In this document: piece after piece, positions 1 through 8,498 of the stretch
How the letters are laid out: each line of letters starts with the position of its first letter
Numbering within the stretch: position 1 is the first letter of the stretch
DNA from: Methanocaldococcus sp.
Lineage (GTDB): Archaea > AGJL01 > Methanococci > Methanococcales > Methanocaldococcaceae
Length of the DNA: 36,005 nucleotides
Assembly (NCBI GenBank): GCA_027068365.1
Contig: JAMOTQ010000089.1
Coordinates: 1 to 36,005, forward strand
Direction: 5' to 3'
Notes under the pieces: model-generated
What the model was told of the DNA's origin: nothing
What the model saw: the letters and a program-made list of their open reading frames with translations, nothing else
The model's database searches: none
Translations under genes and position numbers: made by a program

Positions 1-2
1 GC

Positions 3-665
3 TTAATAGCAAGGTATGGAATGGATTATAAAAAAGTCCCTTATATTGTAAAAATAAATTCAAAAACTCACTTAGTTAAAACAAGAGACCCCATAAGTAA
101 GGCATTAGTTCATGTTAAGGATGTGGTCGATTTAAAAGAAAATTCTGGGCTAAAAATCTTGGGAGTTGGCTATACCATCTACCCTGGAAGTGAGTATGAA
201 CATATAATGTTTGAAGAGGCATCAAGGGTTATTTTAGAGGCACATAAACATGGTTTAATAGCAATACTTTGGAGTTATCCAAGGGGGAAGAACATCAAAG
301 ATGAGAGAGACCCTCACTTAATTGCTGGAGCTGCTGGTGTTGCCACTTGCTTAGGAGCTGATTTCGTTAAGGTTAATTACCCTAAGTGCGATAATCCAGC
401 AGAGAGGTTTAAAGAGGCAGTATTAGCCGCTGGAAGGACTGGGGTTTTATGTGCTGGAGGTAAAAGTATAGAGCCAGAGAAATTTTTAAAACAGATTTGG
501 GAGCAAATTAACATAAGTGGAGCAAGAGGAAACGCAACTGGAAGAAATATCCATCAAAAGCCATTAGATGCCGCTATAAGGATGTGCAATGCAATATATG
601 CCATAACTATTGAAGGAAAGAGCTTAGAAGAGGCGTTAAAGATATACTATGGAGATAAGAAATAA
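3..665 (+). CDS. 6-deoxy-5-ketofructose-1-phosphate synthase / class I fructose-bisphosphate aldolase family (5' end missing)
   Basis: This is the C-terminal part of a DeoC/LacD-type TIM-barrel aldolase. The reading frame is already open at the window edge and reads LIARYG before the first internal Met, so that Met at 21 is not the true start. The stretch GADFVKVNYPK carries the Lys expected to form the Schiff base, and the ALVHVKDVVD and AGGKS segments fit the phosphate-binding part of this barrel. In Methanocaldococcus the closest family members are MJ1585 (6-deoxy-5-ketofructose-1-phosphate synthase/FBP aldolase, feeding aromatic amino acid synthesis) and MJ0400 (ADTH synthase). I favour the MJ1585 type from overall look and from the pyrB/tatD/cobM neighbours, but the two paralogues are similar and this assignment is inference. 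Confidence 0.85.
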   Translation, partial: LIARYGMDYKKVPYIVKINSKTHLVKTRDPISKALVHVKDVVDLKENSGLKILGVGYTIYPGSEYEHIMFEEASRVILEAHKHGLIAILWSYPRGKNIKDERDPHLIAGAAGVATCLGADFVKVNYPKCDNPAERFKEAVLAAGRTGVLCAGGKSIEPEKFLKQIWEQINISGARGNATGRNIHQKPLDAAIRMCNAIYAITIEGKSLEEALKIYYGDKK

Positions 666-701
666 ATAAAGGCAAAAAATATAAAAAAGAGATTCCTCCT
701 T

Positions 702-1019
702 TTATTGATTGCAAAACTCTAAAATTTTATCTTTAATATCTTCTATTTTTACTCCTCCAATAACCCCGATAATTTTACCATCGCATTTAAATAACATAAT
801 TTTTGATGAGTTTCCACCAATAATAACATACTTTATTTTATCACCAATTGTTTGTTCAAACTTTTCTGCTCCCCCAAATATTGCCCCCATAATGGCAGAT
901 ATTACTTCAATATCCTCCTCTTTTACATTTCCTTTATATATTAAATTACCATCATTTGACATAACAATAACACTTTTAATCCCTTCAATATTTAGCAAAT
1001 CGTTACAGATTTTTTCCAT
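702..1019 (-). CDS. Roadblock/LC7-domain protein
   Basis: A 105-residue protein with the roadblock/LC7 (MglB-like) pattern: an N-terminal helix (MEKICNDLLNIEGIKSVIVMS), a central strand pair, a helix rich in small residues (ISAIMGAIFGGAEKF) and a final strand-helix. Such domains usually dimerise and regulate small Ras-like GTPases; no partner GTPase is visible here. The ATG at 1019 is chosen because GGGGGAG lies three bases before it; a TTG at 1031 would put that Shine-Dalgarno site inside the gene. It stands alone, convergent with the aldolase gene, and has its own TATA-like box about 60 bases upstream. The specific role is unknown. Confidence 0.8.
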   Translation of the reverse strand: MEKICNDLLNIEGIKSVIVMSNDGNLIYKGNVKEEDIEVISAIMGAIFGGAEKFEQTIGDKIKYVIIGGNSSKIMLFKCDGKIIGVIGGVKIEDIKDKILEFCNQ

Positions 1020-1075
1020 TTTCTCCCCCAATTTTATTAGTTCTTTTAAACCCCAAGTTTTGTTCTTTTCTTTAT

Positions 1076-1084
1076 AGTATAAAT
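1076..1084 (-). promoter_or_regulatory. TATA box of the roadblock gene
   Basis: On the minus strand this reads ATTTATACT, about 60 bases before the ATG at 1019. A start of transcription roughly 25 bases downstream (near 1055) would leave a short leader that includes the GGGGGAG ribosome site. The rest of the gap to 1198 is AT-rich with nothing else recognised. Confidence 0.45.
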
Positions 1085-1198
1085 ATTTTTCTAAAATTTG
1101 GAATGAAAAGTCATATTTTTAGATATATAAACCATTATTGAAAATTAAAAAGTCAATTTTTAAATTTAAAAATAGAACTATAATAATTAATAAAATAA

Positions 1199-1948
1199 TT
1201 ACAACTTTGTTTTAAAAAATTTGCATGCATTTTTATAAATGATATCTTTTACCTCTTCAACATCCATCTCCTTAATCTTTGCTATCTCTTCAACAACCAA
1301 TTTAACATTTCTTGGCTCATTTTTAGTTCCTTTGATTGGAGATAAATAAGGGCTGTCTGTTTCAGTAGTTAAATAATCCAAATCCAAGCTCTCAATGAGT
1401 TTTTTATGATGCTCTGAAAAGCAAACCAATGTTGAGATTGATATTAAATGTCCTTCTCTTCCAATTTCTTTAGCTAATTCTATATCTCCACTATAACAAT
1501 GAAACATAATATCAACTTTATTTTTAGCTATGTCAAATATCTTCCTCTCAAAACCCCTCGCATGAACTACAATTGGTTTATCAAGCTCTTCTGCCAGGGA
1601 TAAGAATTTTTTAAATATCTCTTCTTGCCTCTCGTAGTTTTCATCTTTAACATCCATCCCAATCTCTCCAACGGCTAAAATCTCATGCTCATTATTTTTA
1701 ATTAAGTTATAAACCTTCTCTACAACTTTATCATCTGCCTTAACCCTTGAAGGATGATAGCCAAGAGTTAGATAAATATTATACATTTTTTTAAATTTTA
1801 AAGCTCTTAAACACCCTCCTAAGCTCGCTCCACTTGTTACTATTATAACATTTTCTTTTTTAGCTCTCTCAATTATTTCATCTCTATTTTTATTGAATGC
1901 CTTATCTTCAATATGGCAGTGGGCATCAACATATTTTACATCTCTCAA
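1199..1948 (-). CDS. TatD-family metal-dependent hydrolase
   Basis: About 249 residues, the normal size for TatD-type amidohydrolase-fold nucleases. Metal-ligand motifs are visible: VDAHCHIED near the start, EIGMD in the middle, PIVVHARG, the MFHCYSG segment and TETDSPY near the end. Family members act as Mg2+-dependent DNases or quality-control hydrolases; the substrate cannot be read from sequence. The start is probably a TTG at 1948: AGGTGA, which also contains the pyrB stop codon, sits at the right distance before it and no ATG is near. The gap to pyrB is only six bases, so the two are almost certainly co-transcribed from the pyrB promoter. Confidence 0.88.
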   Translation of the reverse strand: MRDVKYVDAHCHIEDKAFNKNRDEIIERAKKENVIIVTSGASLGGCLRALKFKKMYNIYLTLGYHPSRVKADDKVVEKVYNLIKNNEHEILAVGEIGMDVKDENYERQEEIFKKFLSLAEELDKPIVVHARGFERKIFDIAKNKVDIMFHCYSGDIELAKEIGREGHLISISTLVCFSEHHKKLIESLDLDYLTTETDSPYLSPIKGTKNEPRNVKLVVEEIAKIKEMDVEEVKDIIYKNACKFFKTKL

Positions 1949-1954
1949 AATTAT

Positions 1955-2884
<930 letters not shown>

Positions 2885-2932
2885 TTATAGTTATTCTTTT
2901 ACACTTTCTAAACCTTTTTAAAAATGACAAAG

Positions 2933-2946
2933 ATATATATAGGTTT
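2933..2946 (-). promoter_or_regulatory. pyrB promoter (BRE + TATA)
   Basis: On the minus strand AAACC is followed by TATATATAT, a good archaeal BRE/TATA pair. The predicted transcription start near 2911 leaves a leader of about 40 bases before the pyrB ATG. It lies next to the promoter of the divergent gene. Confidence 0.6.
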
Positions 2947-2956
2947 GAATAGAGTA

Positions 2957-2978
2957 TTTATAAAAGAGATTTATAAAA
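2957..2978 (+). promoter_or_regulatory. Tandem TATA boxes for the DUF2304 operon
   Basis: Two TTTATAAAA boxes (2957-2965 and 2970-2978) point rightward. Predicted starts lie between about 2985 and 3000, so the GC-rich structured element at 3008-3050 would be at the very 5' end of the mRNA. Confidence 0.55.
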
Positions 2979-3007
2979 ATTTTGCAAAATAACAATTATG
3001 CTAATTT

Positions 3008-3067
3008 ACACCTCCGAGCATAGCGAAGAGGTGTTAGGGTTTCCTATGCTTATAAAAATTTTGGAGG
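3008..3067 (+). ncRNA. Candidate structured leader RNA (possible pseudoknot / riboswitch-like)
   Basis: A markedly GC-richer patch in an AT-rich spacer. ACACCTC (3008-3014) pairs perfectly with GAGGTGT (3028-3034). Inside that loop AGCATAG (3017-3023) is perfectly complementary to CTATGCT (3044-3050), so an H-type pseudoknot is possible. CCTCC (3011-3015) could instead pair with the Shine-Dalgarno GGAGG (3063-3067), which would hide the ribosome site of the next gene. GC-rich islands in hyperthermophile spacers commonly mark structured RNA. I do not recognise a known class, and it could also be a dispersed repeat or an independent small RNA. Confidence 0.5.
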
Positions 3068-3074
3068 AAAACTT

Positions 3075-3419
3075 ATGGAGCTAATTCAAATAGTTGGGGT
3101 TATATTTGCATTGTTTGCCTTGTCAAGAGTTGTGTTGCAGTTAAAAAAGAGAAGTATGAGTTTTAATGAAGGGTTATTTTGGATTTTTGTATGGAGTTTG
3201 GTTGTATTAGTTTTAATATTCCCAGAATTCACTGGTTATATAGCTAATATATTAGGAGTGGGTAGGGGAGTTGACGCAATCATCTACATATCCATAGCCA
3301 TTTTATTCTATTTAATTTATAGATTGTATGCCAAAATAGATAACTTAGAAAGGCAGATAACACATATAGTTAGAGAAATAGCCATAAGGGATAGGTATGA
3401 ACCAAAAAAGAGAGATTGA
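3075..3419 (+). CDS. DUF2304 small membrane protein
   Basis: A 114-residue protein with three hydrophobic segments (about residues 2-20, 34-58 and 66-85) and a charged, helical cytoplasmic tail ending in RDRYEPKKRD. This matches the DUF2304 family, integral membrane proteins of unknown function often found near glycosyltransferase genes in other prokaryotes. The ATG has GGAGG seven bases upstream; that site may be masked by the leader structure described at 3008-3067. The next gene begins inside its 3' end, so the two are translated from one message. Confidence 0.8.
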   Translation: MELIQIVGVIFALFALSRVVLQLKKRSMSFNEGLFWIFVWSLVVLVLIFPEFTGYIANILGVGRGVDAIIYISIAILFYLIYRLYAKIDNLERQITHIVREIAIRDRYEPKKRD

Positions 3420-3609
3420 ACTATTTATGTATGATGTCCTTCCATACATGGCAAATATAGAGTTTATTAAAGAGCTTTTAGAAAGTGTTAATAGCTTAGA
3501 AGAGCTTGAACAAAAAGTTAAAGAGCTATTAGAGAAAGAGACAGATATCACTAAAAAGACAGATTTGAAGATACTGCTTGAAAAAATAGAGGAGAGAAAA
3601 AATAAGTAA
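3397..3609 (+). CDS. Small hypothetical helical protein
   Basis: A 70-residue, highly charged and probably all-helical protein (heptad-like ELLESVNSLEELEQKVKELL). It overlaps the DUF2304 gene by 23 bases in another frame, with AGGGATAGGT before its ATG, which argues for translational coupling. I do not recognise a family. The gene ends 11 bases from the convergent cobM stop. Its job is probably connected to the DUF2304 membrane protein, but that is inference from the overlap only. Confidence 0.65.
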   Translation: MNQKREIELFMYDVLPYMANIEFIKELLESVNSLEELEQKVKELLEKETDITKKTDLKILLEKIEERKNK

Positions 3610-3620
3610 AAAAAGTTTCC

Positions 3621-4391
3621 TCAAAATTTTTGTGGGATTTTTCTATACCCATGTTCAAAATCTTTATCATAAAGCTTAGAATACGCATAATGCTTTGGAT
3701 TTAAAACTTCTCCAACAATAATTAAGGCAGTTTTTTTAATTCCCTCTTTCTTTACCTTTTCAGCTATGTCTTTTAAAGTTCCTCTGATGATTTTTTCGTC
3801 ATCCCATGAGGCATGATATACAACAGCTACTGGTGTATCTTCCTTATAGCCACCTTCAATCAACTCCTTAACAACCTTATCAATCATTGAAACGCCTAAA
3901 AAAATAGCCATTGTTGATTGGTGCTTAGCTAAATCTCTAAGCTTTTCCTTTTCAGGCATTGGAGTCCTTCCCTCAGGTCTCGTAATAATAACTGTTTGAG
4001 AGACCTCTGGAAGAGTTAACTCAACTTTTAACGAGGCAGTTGCCGCAAACAAAGAACTAACTCCTGGGATTATCTCAACATCTATTCCATATTTAGATAG
4101 CTCATCAATCTGCTCCTTTATAGCTCCATAAATAGAAGGGTCTCCTGTGTGTAATCTAACAACCTTTTTTCCCTCATTAACTGCTTTAACCATAACCTCA
4201 ACTATCTCCTCCAAATTCATATTTGCACTGTTGTAAATCTCAGCGTTTTTCTTGTTATATTCTAAAAGTTTTTCATTAACCAATGAACCAGCGTATATTA
4301 TGACATCTGCCTCTTCTATTGCCTTCTTTCCTTTGATTGTTATCAACTCTGGGTCTCCAGGTCCAGCACCAACTATTATGACTTTTTTCAT
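3621..4391 (-). CDS. cobM: Cobalt-precorrin-4 C11-methyltransferase
   Basis: A tetrapyrrole (SUMT-fold) SAM-dependent methylase of 256 residues. VGAGPGDPELITIKG lies at the N-terminus, RLHTGDPSIYGA follows at about residues 99-110, and VSSLFAATASLKVELTLPE and the SQTVIITRPEGRTPMP segment fit the CbiF/CobM subgroup, which methylates C11 in the anaerobic cobamide route. The ATG at 4391 overlaps the stop of the upstream DNA methylase gene in an ATGA, so it may be translated by coupling to that accessory gene. No separate promoter was identified between the two. Confidence 0.9.
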   Translation of the reverse strand: MKKVIIVGAGPGDPELITIKGKKAIEEADVIIYAGSLVNEKLLEYNKKNAEIYNSANMNLEEIVEVMVKAVNEGKKVVRLHTGDPSIYGAIKEQIDELSKYGIDVEIIPGVSSLFAATASLKVELTLPEVSQTVIITRPEGRTPMPEKEKLRDLAKHQSTMAIFLGVSMIDKVVKELIEGGYKEDTPVAVVYHASWDDEKIIRGTLKDIAEKVKKEGIKKTALIIVGEVLNPKHYAYSKLYDKDFEHGYRKIPQKF

Positions 4392-6253
4392 TTTATCACA
4401 TCATTGTCCAATTGATACGCTGAAAATATTGATTTTATCATACTGTCATAAGCCATTTTTTCAACTTTCTTATCAATATTTATTTTATTCTTCGTCAATT
4501 TTATAAATTTATTAATCGCATCTTTAAATATGATGTTAATTTCATCAGATGGAGTTTTAGACAATACTATAGCAAATATTCCCCTAAGTTTTGAACGAGC
4601 TAACCCTCCAGGTGACTCCCCCAGAATCCAGTAAATTGCAGTAGGATATAGATTTGAATCCCTAAAACTTTCTGCAATTATTTTCCAGTCTTCATACTTA
4701 ACTCTATTATATAAAAACACAACTCTACCATTTTCAGTTAGGTTTTCTCTTATTTTTTTCAGTATTTCTGTTATCTTATGTTTATATTGTTCAGCATTTC
4801 TTGAAATTTCTCTTTTTTCTACTTCTAATAAATTTAGACAACTGTTTTTGTTTTCAAAATTGGAAAACTTGTCATAAATTTTTAAAGCTCCATAATGTAA
4901 CAAACTAATTGATGCATAACTTTGAACAGTATCTAAATATGGAGGATCTACTACTGCGAGATCTATATTGTTTGGGAACTCTACAATTTCAGAATCTCCC
5001 AAAATAATATTATATTTTGAAGATATATTTTGTATTTTATACTCAAAAATCTTTGTATGGGTTCGTATGGACGATGCTAGTGTATTTCTTGCTAAGGGTC
5101 TCAATTTATTCGGAACATGAGCAACTGGATTAGTCTCAACAGTATATTCCGGGACCCAGTAAGTTTTCATAGCTCCTGCTGGAACTGGTTCTCCTATTGG
5201 TGAATGCCATTTTGCAAGTATTGATGATGATTTTGCTGTCTCACTAAGGGCTAATGAATAAAGAAGTTTATATAATTTTGGTAGATTCTGTGTTTTTTCT
5301 GCAAACATCTTGAAGGTAATTAACTGTTTCCATGTATATAACTCATCTAATTTACTAATACCTTCTCTTTTTAGTCGTTTTCCTTCTTTTAATTCCCAAA
5401 TTGGAAATTCATCTTCAATTTCAAATTTAAGCTCCTTTGCTCTTTCTGAACTGTGGTATATCCATTCATATAGGCTTTCGTTAGTTTCAACAGACAGTAC
5501 TCTTTTCTTCCATTTTAGATTTGGATCTCTGAGCTCAACAGCCCAAATTCTATGAAGTTTGGTAGCTTTTGGTAGATTTTTTTTATTAATTTTATATACG
5601 GGTTTGTGAGTCATTTCAAAACTTTCTCCACAATTAGGACAACATATATTTTCCTTTCTAATTGTGGTTTCAAATATATTGGAACATTCAGGGCATCTTA
5701 TTATGTAATGTTCTCTATTGTCTTTTCTGTAGGTATCTACCCACGAAGGAACTCTATCTCTCGTAATAAACACATAAGAAACAATACAATCATTGTAAAT
5801 CCAAAAATCTTTTAAGTCAAATAATAACTCATCCAAAATTCTTATGGAAGTATTAATATAGTCATTACCATTGTTTATTTTATGCATGTTTGATAATATT
5901 GAGAGTGTTGTCTCTGTTATTCTTGTTGCAATTGGATTAACATCTATACCAACTACATCATATCCACATATGAAAGCTTCTACTAACCCTGTTCCTCCAC
6001 CACAAAATGGTTCAAAGAATACTTTTCCATTAGCTTTATATTTTAAAATTTCTGGAGAATCAAAACTATCGTAAAAAATATCTATTTCATCAGTATCTAA
6101 AAGATATGAAGACAAAATTCCCCTATAAGTTGCTGAAAATCTTCGTGACCACCATCTATGAATACTATGTATAGGCAACCTTCGAGCTTTTTCTTTTAAA
6201 GATTTTATGGAAATATAAACTACTTCATCTAAATTTAGTTTATCAATTAACAT
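4388..6253 (-). CDS. DUF1156-like adenine-type DNA methylase with Zn ribbon (DISARM-like island)
   Basis: A 621-residue DNA methylase. An N-terminal HRWWSRR segment (residues 32-38) resembles the DUF1156 signature seen in COG1743-type methylases. SAM-binding motif I is FEPFCGGGTG (80-89), a Cys4 Zn ribbon follows (C187, C190, C205, C208), and catalytic motif IV DPPY is at 436-439, which indicates amino-group (N6-adenine or N4-cytosine) methylation. Motif order I, then insert, then IV. The ATG at 6253 is preferred over the GTG at 6262 because GTGAG is upstream and a TATA box at about 6277-6287 would start transcription near 6257. It is divergent from the helicase operon and its stop overlaps cobM by four bases. 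It likely marks self DNA for the neighbouring defence proteins (inference). Confidence 0.85.
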   Translation of the reverse strand: MLIDKLNLDEVVYISIKSLKEKARRLPIHSIHRWWSRRFSATYRGILSSYLLDTDEIDIFYDSFDSPEILKYKANGKVFFEPFCGGGTGLVEAFICGYDVVGIDVNPIATRITETTLSILSNMHKINNGNDYINTSIRILDELLFDLKDFWIYNDCIVSYVFITRDRVPSWVDTYRKDNREHYIIRCPECSNIFETTIRKENICCPNCGESFEMTHKPVYKINKKNLPKATKLHRIWAVELRDPNLKWKKRVLSVETNESLYEWIYHSSERAKELKFEIEDEFPIWELKEGKRLKREGISKLDELYTWKQLITFKMFAEKTQNLPKLYKLLYSLALSETAKSSSILAKWHSPIGEPVPAGAMKTYWVPEYTVETNPVAHVPNKLRPLARNTLASSIRTHTKIFEYKIQNISSKYNIILGDSEIVEFPNNIDLAVVDPPYLDTVQSYASISLLHYGALKIYDKFSNFENKNSCLNLLEVEKREISRNAEQYKHKITEILKKIRENLTENGRVVFLYNRVKYEDWKIIAESFRDSNLYPTAIYWILGESPGGLARSKLRGIFAIVLSKTPSDEINIIFKDAINKFIKLTKNKINIDKKVEKMAYDSMIKSIFSAYQLDNDVIK

Positions 6254-6349
6254 AATTCTCACATTGAAAAAGTTTTTATTATATTTTTGGATATTAATAT
6301 TAAGAGAATGATAGATAATTTAATTTATTGTCATCATTAGAGGGATATT

Positions 6350-8485
6350 ATGAATATAGTAGGAGTAAGTGGGAATAAACTTATTAATGCATATCACACT
6401 CTTGTAGAGGATGAATATAAAAAAATTGTTGATCAAAAAACTAATGTCATAAATCCAGAACATATTAATTATTCAATGAATTCTAAAGAAATTATTAAAA
6501 CTATTGGAAAAGACGCATTTGAAAAACTCAGAAAAATGGGATTTCTGGTGAAGCTTGGTGAAGATGAGTATCGAACATTACATATCGATGTTGCTATTAG
6601 AAGTGCGTATATTAGAACTCAATATGAAGGTGTTGAATATATAGTAGGTCCTCGATTAAAACTCTATAAAATTCCAATACCTTCAAAAGAAGATAGGGTA
6701 TTAAAACCTTTTGGTAGTAGTGATTATGAAAAGGAATTTTATAGAAGGGTGAAGGGATTTTTTAATGATGATAAAGTAGCAGATATTTACTGTCAAATAG
6801 TAAATAAATATTTAGGAAATTCGGGATTCGATGCATTCCAAATATTTTCTTTAATGACTTTATTAAAAGAAAATGACATTCTAAATAAAAAGGGATTTAT
6901 AATAACAGCTCCAACAGGAGCTGGAAAAACAGAAATATTTTTATTGTATGCAGTAGCTAAACTTTTGAAAAATAAAGTAACTGGAAATAATGGAAAAGTT
7001 CTTTTAACATATCCAAGAAAAGCTTTGGCTATTGACCAATCTTTGAGAGTAATTAGACTACTCTTCATTGCAAATCAAATACTTAAAAGTTATAATATAG
7101 AACCTATTACATTCGGAATTAGGGACGGAGATACTAAAAGATTTAGGGATGTAAAGAATAAAGAATTATTTAGAGGAATGACCTGCCCAATATGTGGTAA
7201 AAAATTAATGTATATTAAACATGGGAATAAATATATTATCAAATGCGAAAATAGTCATAAATTTGAATTTATCAAAGCCACAAAAGAAGACATGGGAAAA
7301 GAACATCCGGACTTTTTAATTTCAAATATGTGGGCTGTTGAATATAGATTAGTAGAACAGAGAAATAATAACAACGATATCAATGTTAGTTTTTTCGAAA
7401 ATTTATCATTGCTTGTCGTTGACGAGGCACATGAATATACTGGTCTTGGAGGAGGACTTGTATCTATATTGATAAAATTGATAAAAGATATAACAAATGT
7501 GCCAGATTTTGAAATAATCCTATCCTCTGCTACATTACCATCTCCAGGAAACTTTGCTAGAAAATTAACTGGAATAGAAGACATGCATCATATAGATTTT
7601 AGAGATACTATGATTAAAAACAAAATTGAATTCAAAGGAAAAAGATTAGTTTTAATGGGAGTTTATGATATCTCCCCACAATATTCTTGGAGTACTTATG
7701 CACAATTATGGGCAGTAATGATGTCTTTTTTACATTATGTATATGAAAAACAAAACAAAAGTTATTCTCCACAGTCATTAATATTTATTCAAAACATTAA
7801 AGAAATTAGAAGAACATTAAGTGGATTTGAAGAAAATATCGCTCTTGGAGAACCAAAAGATCACATTAATATTGAGGATCCTTATGATCCATATTCATTT
7901 GTTCCATATGTGGAAGACAATAAACTTTTAGAAGATATTAGGGAAAAACTAAACTCTGGTGATAAATTAGAAGAACTTTTAAATTTAACAGGTGAAATGC
8001 ATAGTGATTTAAAACCTAAAAAACGATCTAAAATTATGGAAAAGCTAAAATCCCAAAAAGGACTTGGAGTTGTATTTTCAACATCAAGCTTAGAACTTGG
8101 TGTAGATTATGGAGGCGTCTCATTTATACTAAACTCAGGTTTTGAGAATCCACTATCTTTAAGGCAGAGAATAGGAAGAGGGGGAAGAACTGAAAATACA
8201 TTAAGAACTACTTTAGGAATTATTCTAACAAGAAAAGTTCCTTCAGAATCTTTCTTAATATATGATGCTCATATCTGGGATAGATTGGATCCTATGGGAC
8301 GTAAAGATGAAGATAAAGAACTTATTATTTCCTATGCTAATCCACAAATAGATTTAAGATATAATCTAACAAAAGGACTTGTAAAACTTGCTCAAAATAG
8401 TAGAAATACATACGCTAGTGGAAGGGGAATTAGAACTGAAAGAGAATTAAAAGAATTTTTACAGTATTGGTCTAATGCATTATAA
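6350..8485 (+). CDS. DrmA/MrfA-like superfamily 2 helicase with Zn-binding insert
   Basis: A 711-residue SF2 helicase. Visible motifs: Walker A APTGAGKT (187-194), Ia-like TYPRKALAIDQ (220-230), a Zn-finger-like insert CPIC...C...H (C279, C282, C299, H303), DEAH (358-361), SSATLP (392-397), STSSLELGVDY (577-587) and RQRIGRGGR (605-613). The last two are typical of the MrfA/YprA and DISARM DrmA group that partners with DUF1998 proteins, and here the next gene is such a protein. The N-terminal 180 residues are unassigned. The ATG has GAGGG upstream. Shares a 96-base divergent promoter region with the methylase. Predicted to be the motor of a restriction-like defence complex (inference). Confidence 0.85.
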   Translation: MNIVGVSGNKLINAYHTLVEDEYKKIVDQKTNVINPEHINYSMNSKEIIKTIGKDAFEKLRKMGFLVKLGEDEYRTLHIDVAIRSAYIRTQYEGVEYIVGPRLKLYKIPIPSKEDRVLKPFGSSDYEKEFYRRVKGFFNDDKVADIYCQIVNKYLGNSGFDAFQIFSLMTLLKENDILNKKGFIITAPTGAGKTEIFLLYAVAKLLKNKVTGNNGKVLLTYPRKALAIDQSLRVIRLLFIANQILKSYNIEPITFGIRDGDTKRFRDVKNKELFRGMTCPICGKKLMYIKHGNKYIIKCENSHKFEFIKATKEDMGKEHPDFLISNMWAVEYRLVEQRNNNNDINVSFFENLSLLVVDEAHEYTGLGGGLVSILIKLIKDITNVPDFEIILSSATLPSPGNFARKLTGIEDMHHIDFRDTMIKNKIEFKGKRLVLMGVYDISPQYSWSTYAQLWAVMMSFLHYVYEKQNKSYSPQSLIFIQNIKEIRRTLSGFEENIALGEPKDHINIEDPYDPYSFVPYVEDNKLLEDIREKLNSGDKLEELLNLTGEMHSDLKPKKRSKIMEKLKSQKGLGVVFSTSSLELGVDYGGVSFILNSGFENPLSLRQRIGRGGRTENTLRTTLGIILTRKVPSESFLIYDAHIWDRLDPMGRKDEDKELIISYANPQIDLRYNLTKGLVKLAQNSRNTYASGRGIRTERELKEFLQYWSNAL

Positions 8486-8498
8486 AAGGGGGATTATA

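Noticed and set aside
709-1077. A 122-codon plus-strand frame opposite the roadblock gene
   Set aside because: Composition (Ser, Ile, Phe, Pro rich) is typical of the antisense of a real gene, and the minus-strand protein has a recognisable domain.
1020-1198. Possible small RNA in the spacer between the roadblock and tatD-like genes
   Set aside because: The sequence is uniformly AT-rich with no GC-rich patch or stable stem; nothing beyond a TATA box can be supported.
3035-3046. Local hairpin TAGG-GTTT-CCTA in the DUF2304 leader
   Set aside because: Only four base pairs; it competes with the longer loop-to-tail pairing and is not convincing alone.
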